DNA from: Ichthyophis bannanicus
Lineage: Eukaryota; Chordata; Amphibia; Gymnophiona; Ichthyophiidae
Direction: 5' to 3'
Length of the DNA stretch: 64,000 bases
NCBI GenBank assembly: GCA_033557465.1
Contig: CM066031.1
Location: forward strand, 171,027,043-171,091,042
In this document: positions 53,818 to 64,000 of the stretch, in pieces
Layout: each line of letters begins with the position of its first letter
Position numbering within the stretch: position 1 is the stretch's first letter
Position numbers and translations under genes: made by a program
The notes under the pieces: model-generated
The model's database searches: none
What the model was told of the DNA's origin: nothing
The model's input: only the letters and a program-made list of their open reading frames with translations

Positions 53818-53916
53818 CCCATATGTGAGGACTGACTTCCTGCTTGGTCCTGGAGAAAGAGTAGTTACTCACCTGTAACAGGTGTTCTCCAGGAGCAGCA
53901 GGAATCAGTCCTCACA
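53818..53916. repeat. DIRS internal complementary region of D3
   Basis: Left-tip complement ('catatgtgaggactgacttc...') joined to right-tip complement ('agagtagttactcacctgta...'). Almost identical to D1. Confidence 0.9.
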
Positions 53917-54005
53917 ACCCTCCCTCCTCCCCTTGGAGTTGCAGTCCTATGATTTCGTTTTTGCTAATTTTTTTGCTGTCTTTTAGCTATGTCATCAGAC
54001 TGAGC

Positions 54006-54186
54006 AAGATGGGGCACCCTTGGGCGGGAAGGGGACCGCGCATGCGCGCTGCAATTCCCAAAGGCTTTCTTTGAAAGCTGGGGAAAATTGCTCCGCGAGG
54101 GCTCCGTCGGCGCCGACGTCACCCATATGTGAGGACTGATTCCTGCTGCTCTTGGAGAACACCTGTTACAGGTGAGTAACTACACT
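54006..54186 (-). repeat. Right inverted terminal repeat of D3
   Basis: Complement of the left repeat, with the outer extension containing 'cacctgttacaggtg' and ending 'actacact'. Confidence 0.9.
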
Positions 54187-54417
54187 TTACGTCCTGTATC
54201 AGGGGATTGATAGCTTGCAGTTTTACTTTGTTCATATAATGGCATTCTAATGTTTGAGGGGCTATCTCATATTCCGTTACGTCTGAGTTATAATTTTTGT
54301 TTGTTAGATTTTTGACTATGCTGAACAGTTCTTGGGGTCGGTTTAAAGATTTTATTAGGATACTGGAGTAGTGGCCTGTCTTTGCATTGTCCATAGTATG
54401 TCTGTATTTGTTGAGAA

Positions 54418-57400
54418 TATTTATTTATTTATTTATTTATATTTGTTACTGCCTTTCGTGAATCAAGGCGGTTTACATAGAACTGAACATTTACAATAAA
54501 ACATGATTAACAGTTTTATAAAATTTACATTAAACTTGAAACAATTTTACATGATAAAACAGGTAACTTGGGGTGGTAAGTGGAGGTGAGAAATTTTTAG
54601 CAACTGTTAATGTCTTCTGGTAACTATTTATAATAGTGGTAGTCTCATCAGTAGGGTACATTTTCATTGGTTATCTTATGGTTTTAGTACGCTCGTTGCC
54701 TGTTTGATTTATTTTTGTATGGAGAGGTTATTTTAATTGATTTTATCTATTTAGGTAATTAGTTCACCAAAATGTTTGGTGAATAAATGTTTTTAGGTGC
54801 TTGCGGAAGGCTATTGGATCCTTGGTAGTTCTTAAAGTTTCAGGAAGGGAATTCCATACTTGTGGTGCGTATAGTGAGAAGGCTGTCTTGGATATCGTAG
54901 ATTTGCTATTCTTAAATTTGTCTGGTACTACAATGAGTTCTTTGTTTCTCCTTGGTCTGTTGTGCGGGGTAGGTGTCATCAGCGTCTTCTGGTAGGTACG
55001 TGACTCGGTTTGAAGGGATTTAAATATTGTGTGGATAACCTTGAATTTACTTCTGCTCTCTATTGGGAGCCAGTGAAGAAGCTTCAATACTGGTGTGATG
55101 TGATCTTTGATTGGTGTTTGAGCTTTTACTCTAGCTGCTGTATTTTGGGCTAGCTGTAATTGGTGGATTGTTTGCTTTGGGAGGCCCTTTAGTAGTGCAT
55201 TACAAAAATCTAGGTGCGGGAAGATCATAGCCTGTATTCTTCTGAAGTCGCTTGTGGGGAGGAGAGGTCGTAGATGTTGGAGCATTTTTAGCTTGTTGTA
55301 TATGGCCTTGACTATGTTACTCACGTGCTTGTTGAAATTGAGCTGGAAATCAAGGGTGACTGCTAAATATCTCACCACTTTTTTTTTTACCTTGAAGCTT
55401 TCTTTGTTTAACGTAATTGAATCTGGAGGAGTGAAGGCGCTGTCATTTGCTAATTAGAATTTCTGTTTTATTGATATTTAGATGGAGGTTGTGGTTTGTC
55501 AACCAAGTGGTGGTGGTATTGAGGCCTTCTTCAATTTTTTGTAGATTTGGCTGTTTAGTGTTGATTTGAGTGTATAGCATTATATCATCAGCATATAAAT
55601 GATAATATATGCCATGATCTTTGATTATGCTGCAGATAGGTTGGATGTACAGGTTAAAGAGAAGTGATGATAATGCGGATCCTTGGGGTATTCCTGATTT
55701 TTGGTAAAATGGTTTTGATATGTTACCGATTTTTAACTTGGATGCTTCTGTTTGTTAGGTATGAAACGACCCATTACAGAACCTTATCTGTGAGTCCAAT
55801 TTCCTGTAATCTGTAGGTGAGATAATCGTGTGTTATGGAGTCATATGCCGCTGAAAATGTCCAGGAATATTAAAATGAAACCTACATTGGGTAACATTTC
55901 AAAGCCTTTTAGCAGCTTATCTGTTAGGGCCATGGGTTTCAACTCTGTGTCCTAGTCTGAATCCGTGTTGAGGGTCAAGTGGAGTGTGGCTGTCAACATG
56001 TTATTGTAGTTGGTTTTGTGCTGCTTTTTCTAGTATCTTTGTCATAAAAGGCATGCATGAAATAGGTCTGTAGGAGCTAGGCTGAGTTTTGTCCAGGTTT
56101 TTTCCTTTGAAGATGGGGTGAATGAAGGCAGAGTTACGTTCTGCTGGAATATATCCTTGTTCTAATGAGGAGTTGAATTACCTTTAGTATATGCGGAGAT
56201 AGGTGGTCTCGAGTCAATCAAATCTAAGTTGCTGGACAAGGGTCTAGTACAGATGTTGAGGTGTTAAGAGATTTAATTATATCTTCTAGCTGTCTTTCAT
56301 TGATAAGGATGAATGTTTTCCACTTTTGGTTGGTAGAGAGGATGCTTGTTTTGAGTTGGTGGTTAGATGTTGCTATCGTGCCCACTTTTAATATGTAGTA
56401 TCTAGCCATGGAGTTGGTATCTGGTGTGAATGCTGAGTCATCTTCTTTTTGGTTAGTAGTAAGGGATTTGATGATGTCAAACATTTCTCGTGGCTTGTTT
56501 AGTGCCGATTTGATTAGTTTGGTATGGTAGTCTCGTTTGTTGTTGTTAATTAAAGCTTTGTAATCTTCTAATTTGTTGAAGTAGGTTATTTTGTCGGCAG
56601 GACTTTTTGATTTCCTCCATTTTCTTTTGATCCTTCTTAAGAGTCTTTTTAGGTCATGTACTTCTTTGGAGTACCATACTGCATTTTTCTTGGATTGGTT
56701 TTTGAAAGTTGTGGGTCTGCTAGGTATGGTGGCAGCTTGCTTTATTATCGTGTTCCATCTGCGTATTTGTGGTGTCTATTTGGATCTCAGGTAATACTAC
56801 TTTTAAAAATTGATCCTTGTCGAATTTACATAGTTTATTTGGTGGGTCAGAGTTTTTGAGCGGCGCCATTTACGCTCAGCCTTTCTCAGCTCTGTCTTCT
56901 TCAATTTAAGTGCAGAATTGAACCAGGGAGCATTGCTGTTTTGTTTTGTTGGGTGTTTATGTGAATGGTTGTTAACTGCTGCATCAGATATTACTTTGTT
57001 ACAGTTATCAACTGTTTCATCCAGGTTGGTTGGGGCGAGTGTGAGATGTGGTAAGATTTGGTCAAGAAAATCATCTTTGTTGAATTTCTTGAATCTGTAG
57101 GGGATGTGTTGGTGTGTAGGTTTGTTTTGGTGAATGTCAGCTATGTTGAGGCTGAACTTGATAAGATTCAGTAGGAAAAGAAACTTGAGTTGGACCATGG
57201 GACAGGGAGCATCTCCAAAGAAGATGGGTTGACAGCATCACGAAGGGAGTTCGGGAGGAAGACAAGGTTGAGAAAGTTTCCTTTTATGTGTGTTTGGCTG
57301 CTGATTATTTGGTGGAAGTTCATGTCTTCAATGGAATTCCAGAAAGCTTTTAAGTTAGATTTGGAGAGAGATGGTAGGTTTAGGTCTCCCATAAGTTTAA

Positions 57401-57465
57401 CAGGGTTCATGTCTGAAGATGAACCCAATAATTTAGTTAGGGTGTCTCTGCCTGGTGGAGACTAG
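54418..57465 (-). mobile_element. L2-like LINE copy 2, antisense, endonuclease and RT
   Basis: The 3' end starts at 54418 with a 'ttatttatttatttat' tail and the stem-loop. Going up the minus strand: RT C-terminus 55378-54764 ('LAQNTAARVKAQ', 'LKLLHWLPIESRSKFKV'), active site 'YADDIMLY' near 55580-55605, and 'GIPQGSALSSLLFNLYIQP' near 55620-55690. Then come the linker 'NAPWFNSALKLKKTELRKAE' (57198-56803) and an endonuclease piece 'LMGDLNLPSLSKSN' (57428-57168). Several frameshifts. It is the longest L2 here and directly follows L2 copy 1. Confidence 0.87.
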
Positions 57466-58106
57466 ATAGGGAGAGTGATTTGTTACTCTCTTTATTAATA
57501 TTTCCATGTGGAGATGGTCAAACTGACATGGATTTTCTATAATGGGTTAAAAGCAGGCAAAATATTTTGTGAACTTTTAATACATGTGGATTTTGTAACA
57601 TAGTGAATGATGACAGATAAAGACCAAACTGATGCATCCAACCTACCCCTTTGAGAGTTGGATAGATGGTCATATAAATTCCCATATGCAGTTCAACATC
57701 AGCCCACCCCCCCCCCCCCCCGCATGTCTTGTGATCTTGCAACTCTTGTCCTACCACAGATTTCCCTATATCATCCAAGTATCTCGATAGCTGCTGCAAC
57801 AGTGGCCACCACCCTCTAACTCCGGGAGCAGGCCATTTCAGACCTTCCCATATTTATCCGTTACAAGACCGATACTCGGGGCCCCTTTCTTCGTGTTGCT
57901 GCCAAGTTTTGCAGTAATCCTCGCAGCTACCGAGGATAGTGAGGATGCTTCAAAAACGCTTCCTGTGATCAGCATTAACTGGAGACCAACTGTCCTTTAC
58001 ACCAGGACATCTAAAGCAGGTTCTCCGGCGCTCTTTTGGCTGTAGATCATTAGAAGGACACTTTTCCTGTCAGCAAGATGTGAAGTCATGCTTAAACTGT
58101 TGTTTT
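57466..58106. other. Intron end without recognised repeats
   Basis: Contains a C-run (57705-57721). The last part leads into the polypyrimidine tract of the zinc-finger exon acceptor. Confidence 0.45.
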
Positions 58107-58121
58107 TTTCTCATCCAACAG
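58107..58121 (+). other. Splice acceptor of the zinc-finger exon
   Basis: A T-rich tract ('gtttttttctcatccaac') ends in AG at 58120-58121. The exon then starts 'gtaacagaccc' in phase 1, matching the donor at 4748. Confidence 0.72.
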
Positions 58122-59812
58122 GTAACAGACCCAAAAATATGGAACAGTGTGAGGAAGGCGCTATAAAAACGGAACCGACCAAGATGCTTCCTGACACAGA
58201 GAGACAATGTTTTCCAAAGAACTTTCATAAATTACGCAACAAACGAGAGCGTAGTGGTGAGCCTAAACCAAACAAGAAAAGAAAAAGCCAGACAGAAAAT
58301 AGAAGTGAGCAGCTTTTCATTTGTGGTTATAGCCGAGAGGAAACTGGATACCAGAATAACCTCGTAAAACAGAAATTCTACAAGCACGTTAAGTTAGGGA
58401 AAAACTTCACCAGCAAAAACCTTATGTGCCACAGAAGAGATGCTGGGGAAAAAACATTTATATGTAGTGAGTGTAATAAAAGATTCAGTCGGAAAAGAAA
58501 CTTGACAGCCCATAGGAGAACACATACTGGAGAGAAACCATTTAAATGTACTAAATGTGATAAGAGTTTCAATTGGAAATCGAATTTGGTAACACACTGG
58601 AGGATCCATGGGGGAGAGAAACCATTCAAATGTATTAAATGTGATAAATGCTTCAATCAGAAAGTGTCTCTGAGAATGCATGAAATGATCCATACAGGGG
58701 AGAAACCATTTAAGTGCACCGAGTGTGATCAAAGCTTCAGGCTGAAAGCAACCCTGAAATCACATGAGTGGAACCACATTGGTGCTAAACCATTTAAATG
58801 TATTAAGTGTGATAGAAGCTTCAATTCATTAGCACACCTAAAAAGACATGAAATGATCCATACAGGAATTAAACCATTTAAATGTGATGAGTGTAATACA
58901 AGATTTACTCGGTTATCAAAACTAAAACTACATGAACGAGCCCATAGAGGAGATAAACCATTTAAGTGTAGTGAATGTGTTAAAAGTTTCACCAATAAAG
59001 CACATCTGAGATTGCATGAAATGAGCCATACTGGAGAGAAACCATTCAAATGTACTGAGTGTGATAAACGGTTCAGGCAGAAATCGACTCTTAAAACGCA
59101 TGAGAGGAGACACACAGGTGAGAAACCATTTAAATGTTCTAATTGTGATAGAAGCTTCTGCACAATATCATACTTAAGAGGGCATGAAATGACCCACACA
59201 GGACTAAAACCATTCAAATGTACTGACTGTGATAGAAGTTTCAGCAAGATTTCACACCTAAGAAGGCATGAAATTATACACACAGGAATGAAGCCTTTTA
59301 AATGTACGGAATGTAATAAAAGTTTTAATCGAATATCAATATTAAGACTACATGAAAGAACCCACACAGGGGAAAAACCATTTAAATGTACTGAATGTGG
59401 AAAGCATTTTAGTACTAGCTCTCATTTGAGATTACATAAAATGATACACACAGGAGAAAAACCATTTACATGTACTGTGTGTGCTAAACATTTTAGGCTG
59501 CAATCCATTCTGAAAGCACATGAAAAGTGTCATACAGGTGAAAAACCATTTAAATGTACTGTTTGTAATAGAAGTTTCAGTAGGATATCACATTTAACAA
59601 GGCATAAAGTCATCCACTCTGGTGAAAAGCCATTTAGATGTAGTCAGTGTGATAGAAGTTTCAATATATCATCACACCTAAAACGACATGAAATGATCCA
59701 CACGGGTGAAAAGCCATTTAAATGTAGTGAGTGTGATAAATGCTTCAATCGGAAATCATATGTAAAAGTACATGAGAAAACTCACAAAAGAAAGATGGAT
59801 ACACAAAACTAA
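58122..59812 (+). CDS. Terminal exon: 16-finger C2H2 zinc-finger protein
   Basis: The exon encodes about 562 residues, starting 'NRPKNMEQCEEGAIKTEP' after the split codon. A linker with a basic nuclear-localisation-like stretch ('KPNKKRKSQ') and a degenerate finger without its Cys pair ('KNFTSKNLMCHRR') come first. Then 16 tandem fingers (58457-59790) follow the 'FKCxxCxxxFxxxxxLxxHxxxH' pattern with mostly 'TGEKP' linkers, 84 bp per unit. Every one of the 16 keeps both Cys and both His. The protein should bind a long DNA site in the nucleus, probably as a repressor. The upstream ATG at 58088 lies in the intron by the splice model. I cannot name an orthologue. No KRAB or SCAN domain is seen in this exon. 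Confidence 0.93.
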
Positions 59813-59991
59813 CCCATTTGGAGAAAATGCCCCCAAGAGAGTGGAAAGAGGCTCATTCTTGTGACAGTATCCACAAAATTAACCCATCTGGAGACACTTC
59901 TGAGAGGAGACAAATGCTGAGACAAAATTCAATATGAGGCTGAATGTAACATTGAAATATGTTCTCATAGTATAGAATAAGAGACATTACA

Positions 59992-59997
59992 AATAAA
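59992..59997 (+). terminator. Possible polyadenylation signal
   Basis: AATAAA lies 180 bases after the zinc-finger stop codon, in 'acaaataaaaaaaa'. It is the first AATAAA after the stop. It is also part of an A-rich run, so it may be incidental. Confidence 0.5.
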
Positions 59998-62279
59998 AAA
60001 AAAATGAGACAATCAGCTTGTAGTCCCTATGCTTTCTTGAAGCTTTGGAACCAGCAGCTGAGCTTGAAAAGCCTCAACCAATTAAAAGTAAGAGCAAGAA
60101 AACCCCTCCATACCCACCAGCTCATCTATTAAAATTAGTTTCTGCTGAGACTGTACATACCAAGAGCTGAAGAATAATTCATATTGAAATAATTTAGACT
60201 TCTATAGTTATTGTAGTAGATCTCCAAACATATTTAGTAGCACCAAGAGACCCAAATAGTCAGTGTGCATCGAAGTATATAAATAAATGACCACAAACGA
60301 CTCCCATAATTAAAGGTGGACAGGTGTTCCATGAAAATGAAGGAATGCATGAAAATCCACCAGCAAATGTGGATAAAAGAGTAACAGAGCTTGCAAAATA
60401 GGAAAAAAGAACTTACAGGGTCAAGGGTGCTGTTGAGTGTTCATGGATGTGTTTTGCCAAGGCTCTGTCTGCTCCTCTTTTTTTTTTTTTTTACCTCTTT
60501 CCCTCACATATCTAAAAGGTGCAACATCTAAATATCATCTTGAAATACCTCAGAGGGTGGCGTAATGGCAGCTAGGCAAACGTGGCATATGCTAGAAGGA
60601 TACAACATTTATAGATTAGTATTGCAAGTTAGGTGAGTCTTGTGAACCATCATCCCTTAATGCAGATCCTCCATTTCCATTTGGCACAAGGTCCAATTGC
60701 CCTAGTTGAATTGAGGGCAGATGTTACTAAAGTGTTTGTATATCAAGTGTTCAATCTTTGCAGTTAATGAGAAACTGGATGGCATTGGGAGAGTGTTCCA
60801 GGCAGAGAAGCTAAGAGAACATGTCAGCCATCAAGGACAGGGACTTGAGTGCATCTAGTACTTTAAACATGTTACACAAGTGAATACACCAAGGAGGAAG
60901 ATGGCTGACTTAGAGAACTAGTCCAGAAAGGGAGATATGAGACCTGGGCAAAACTGCTTCTAAGTTTATATTGGATAAAGGTCCATCACATCCCCACTTA
61001 CCAGAGAGGAGATAACAGAAAAGCCAGAGCCACCTTGATCAAATTCCATCAATGTTGGACAAAAGAATAGACAATATCCTCTTCACCTCTCCAAAAAAAG
61101 AGCACAACGATCCCTGAATAGGACTTATTGGGAGCTAGACAGCTCAGGAGCTTAGAATACAAAGGCAACTGGGTGATGATTTATACCTTGACTACCCTAC
61201 AGTGCACAGAAAAGAAGGCCTGTATGTACAGAAAGCAAGAAAACTCGTTGGAAGAAGAAAAATCAAATTTGTTTCTTATATCCTGCAAAAATAAATATGC
61301 ACTATAATGGAGAGAGGCAGTCCTTTCTGAAAGGGCTGGGCTGGTTTGAATAGGCGCATGCATGCAACTTTCTGCCTGCATGAAATTGCATCAAGCTAAA
61401 AAAAAAAATAGCAAGAATTACTGCAGCCTGAAGTGATCTCATCTTTCCTGGCTGCCCTCATGGATGTTGAAGATGAAAAGAAATAGCACAGCTGAGAATA
61501 TTTGGACAAGCCGGCTTATGAGTTTTTGAAAGCAGCTGTGGCAAGAGAAATTCTGCTGAAAAGTACCCACATGGATCATTGAAGAGAAGGACTGACCTGC
61601 TAGAACTTGGGCTTTTAGCAAAGGGGCCTTTTTTTCCTTATCTTTATTCATTCCGATAGAGATCAAGGTTCATGCATTCAGGTCCCTGGTATGGTATAAC
61701 CAATAGAGTTTAGAGGGGTGTTTTATTTTTATTCACACTGGCTGAGATCAGTGTTTTAAAGCTTTGACCCCCTGTAGTGTAGCCAGTGAAGTTCCCCTCC
61801 ATCCCCCACCCCTAGAAGATTCATTTATTTGGGACTATACTTGGACTTGTGGGAGAGTTGAATTGTCTGGTTATTGTTATCTCTGGTGCTGTGAAAATTC
61901 CAGTGTGGTGCAGATTTAATGGGGTTGGAGTGGCGAATATGGAACCGAGGAAGGAAGGTTTGTCAGCTACTGTGATTGACTTGGATGAACCACTTTGGGG
62001 AATTTTTGTTCTTTTAAGTATGGGAAAGGGAAGAAGGGTCTTGTCTGGGGACACAACAGGAGTTGGGTGGTTGAAGTAAATGTTAACCAAGTCGTTTATC
62101 GACTGGATCGATGCCATTGTGTGTTTTATAACTGGAAATGTAGGGACCTTGCTGACCCTCTAAGAATTCAACCTAATTTAATTACATGCTCTTTTATGAG
62201 GATATCCTTTACATTATGAATAGAAAGGCATCTGTATAACTTACCAGAAATATTTTCAAAGCTTTTACCTTAAAGCCAT
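59998..62279. other. Downstream sequence without recognised features
   Basis: Unique-looking, AT-rich, with a T-run near 60478. I see no exon, RNA gene or clear repeat. Parts after 61670 may already be retroelement-derived, but I could not place them. Confidence 0.4.
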
Positions 62280-63270
62280 GCTGATAGAACGTGAATGGGT
62301 TAAATCAATTGATTAAAGTCAGGAAGGTTTTGCATGCATTGTATAAAATGCCTATAGTATTCCTAAGGAAACCCATTTGCCACTACACAAAATTCTAAAC
62401 TCAAGACTAGACAGGTGGGAGATTTCTTTGTAGTTGGAGTAAGAAGAGGGGTCGACTCTCTTAATTGCTATGATCTCTTATTTTAGGAGTCAAAAGAAAA
62501 TAGGCCTAGAAGGGTGACACATATTGATAGAGTAGTTTTAACAAAACGTGTGTTGTGCTCCTAGACATTTATGATTCTAATGAATCTTCTAAGCTTTTTT
62601 CAAGGAAATGTTTGAATTATTGTGTAGAGGACAAGGGTATGATTTAATGGTGTGGATTGTACTACTAGATCATGAGAGAGAATGGGATCTTCCCTTAAAC
62701 ATCATCGACAATGGGGGTCTTACTAAATTTCTGAATAATAACATGAACGTAATTGGGATCATGAATATGTATCTGGAAGAGGCTGAGTCAACTGGGAGAG
62801 ACTATACTTCATTCTTCCCCCTCTTCTTCCCACATTAGTCTTACTCCATAATAGGTATGTTGTGAGGAGGGCTCTCGGAAGGTGTTTAGGAGTGATACTG
62901 AAACCAATTTCCAATCACGCTTCCATTTCTCCATTATTATCATGGGCGGCATTTTCAGGCTTAAGGAGAGGATGGAGGTGGAAAGAATCCTTGTTTTAGG
63001 ATCACATAACATCCAGTGCCATTATCTGAAGTTAAATGACTTGTGGGCGATAGATGCCCAAATTTTGTGGGACGCAGGTAAGGCCACACTTGAGGGGACG
63101 ATTTCATTTCTCATATAAAAAAAAAAAAGTGGTGGAGATTTTAAAATTAGCTAGAAAGTGAAATTAAACTTCAGGAATCGAAGGGAGGCGGGAGAAACTT
63201 CTGAAGGAGTTCTGTACTCTCAGAAATCAATGCCTCATTAAATGAGAGAATGGAAAAACTAGTGAACCTT
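62280..63270 (+). mobile_element. L1/Tx1-clade endonuclease fragment, sense
   Basis: Degenerate pieces follow the order of L1-clade ORF2: an 'ETHLxxxxHxKL'-like start near 62380, 'GGLTKFLNNNMNVIGIMNMYL' with 'GRDYTSFF' (62700-62815, compare the 'DYTFFS..HKTYSRID' end of L1 endonucleases), and 'LWDAGKATLEGTISFLI' (63065-63118, compare 'LWEAGKAVMRGHIIAYV' in the element at 31941). Many stops. Neither end is intact. Confidence 0.6.
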
Positions 63271-64000
63271 TTTTTTTTTTTGAATAGTTTATTTATTAAC
63301 CATCAGAGACATAACATCCAGTACAGGTACAAACAGTAAACCACAGCAGAGTGGAGTCTTATCCCTGCTGAGGGCAGGCAATATACAGTTATGTCGAGAT
63401 CCACGTACAATATACAACTGTAACTGTCTATGGTTAAATAATTTTCCCCCAGTTTTCATAAAATCCCAACCTCCCTTCCCCATCCCCTCCCCCACCCCCC
63501 CACCCCCGCCCCCCAGCATCGCATCCCGAGCTCCACTTCAAACCACAGTACCCCTTCTAAGAGTTCGCTGTCCCCTCCTCTCCCCCAAGCACCCGGCTGT
63601 TAGTAGCCCACATTTACCACTTCACTCCGGCAGCGGGGGCCTAAACTCTGTATATATGGGTCCCAGATTAACATAAAGGTGGCCCATCGTTTCACTGAGC
63701 CCCGAGCCCTCCATCGCTCCATCAGCATCAGTTGATGAAAGCTATTGCGCCACTCCAGGAACGTAGGGGGGTCACCATCTCTCCACTTATGTAGTATCGG
63801 GCCCTTCCCCACCAAACAGGCTTTCCGTACCAGTAATCTTGCCCATCTCCCTGTGGGTATAGTTTGATGTAGTTGGTCAAACAGGACCAGGGATCCGGTC
63901 CAGGGGAACCTTTGCTGCAATAATCTCATAATATATCTGCGAATATGGGACCAGTAGGGGAGGATGCGCCTGCACTGCCACCACATATGGGTTAAGGTGG
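63271..64000 (-). mobile_element. L1/Tx1-clade LINE 3' end, antisense, runs off window
   Basis: A T-run (63269-63281) marks the poly(A) end on the minus strand. A C-rich UTR (plus-strand view, 63480-63520) follows. The ORF2 C-terminus lies in the minus frame 63986-63600, with 'MWWQCRRILPYWSHIRR' equal to the 'HMWWxCPxIxxFW' block that ends L1-clade ORF2 proteins. The frame is open for 128 codons and continues past the window, so this copy may be fairly young. Confidence 0.75.

Larger units (their letters stand above)
47687..54186 (+). mobile_element. DIRS-type retrotransposon D3, full span, with CR1 insertion
   Basis: It has both tips ('ttctccaggaccaagcagg' at 47687, '...gtaactacact' at 54186) and is very similar to D1 along its length. 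ORF1 is open. The RT active site is mutated, RNase H has a deletion and the recombinase is split by a CR1 fragment. It is inserted in an antisense L2 with only a TT shared at the junctions. Confidence 0.94.
45771..54417 (-). mobile_element. L2-like LINE copy 1, antisense, split by DIRS D3
   Basis: The 3' end (minus strand) is at about 45771 with the 'aaataaataaa' tail and stem-loop region. The RT C-terminus is at 46190-46687 ('LQLAQNVAARSILNI', 'ELHWLPIYSRITYKILV'). The active site 'IYADDTML' is near 46930-46950, and 'GLPQGSALSAL' is near 47010. D3 interrupts at 47687. On the far side (54187-54417) the piece between endonuclease and RT continues ('IKSLNRPQELFSIVKNLTN'). So L2 copy 1 was in place before D3. 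Confidence 0.85.

Noticed and set aside
58378..59367. Minus-strand frames antisense to the zinc fingers
   Set aside because: They repeat with the 84-base finger period ('HLNGFSPV...'), so they are the complement of conserved linkers and not genes.
58457..59790. Regular 84-base repeats that could look like a CRISPR or satellite array
   Set aside because: The period is that of C2H2 fingers and the reading frame is open throughout.

Overview
This window is vertebrate nuclear DNA with one host gene and a very dense load of nested retrotransposons. The mix of repeats is DIRS-type tyrosine-recombinase elements, L2-like and CR1/L3-like LINEs, L1/Tx1-clade LINEs and tRNA-headed CORE-type SINEs. Together with a zinc-finger gene whose upstream exon resembles those of amphibian multi-finger genes, this points to an amphibian. 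A caecilian is my best guess, but the sequence alone does not prove it. I see no bacterial-type operons, CRISPR arrays, rRNA or functional tRNA genes.

Host gene: two plus-strand exons belong together. A 216-bp exon (4532-4747) ends in a GTGAGT donor, and the terminal exon (58122-59812) carries 16 C2H2 zinc fingers. Both use splice phase 1, so they join in frame. The intron between them is 53.4 kb and holds almost everything else in the window. Earlier exons would lie before position 1.

Layout: 1-3877 is an old DIRS copy (D0) carrying a perfect palindromic insertion and a LINE fragment. 4096-4323 is a SINE, followed by the host exon. 5262-11042 is a nearly intact DIRS (D1). 11180-12078 is a deleted mini-DIRS. 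13347-16806 is an antisense CR1 split by a good L2. 17754-23593 is a decayed DIRS (D2). 24700-28205 holds LINE pieces, an inverted-repeat insertion with a 16-bp target duplication, and an antisense L2 split by a SINE. 28232-30660 is a DIRS fragment (D4). 31426-41825 is a second DIRS family (D5) split by a 6-kb L1/Tx1 element. 41826-45060 holds LINE fragments. 45771-57465 is a nested stack: CR1 within DIRS D3 within an antisense L2, followed by another antisense L2. 58122-59812 is the zinc-finger exon, and 62280-64000 holds L1-clade fragments.

How the parts relate: each well-preserved DIRS has terminal repeats plus an internal complementary region that copies both ends, which lets the exact termini be read off. 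D1 keeps an intact YLDD reverse transcriptase and a recombinase with one stop codon. The SINEs carry the 3' tail and stem-loop of the L2s, which suggests L2 machinery mobilised them. KRAB-type and amphibian multi-zinc-finger proteins commonly repress retroelements, so finding one whose intron is filled with them is suggestive but not evidence of function here.
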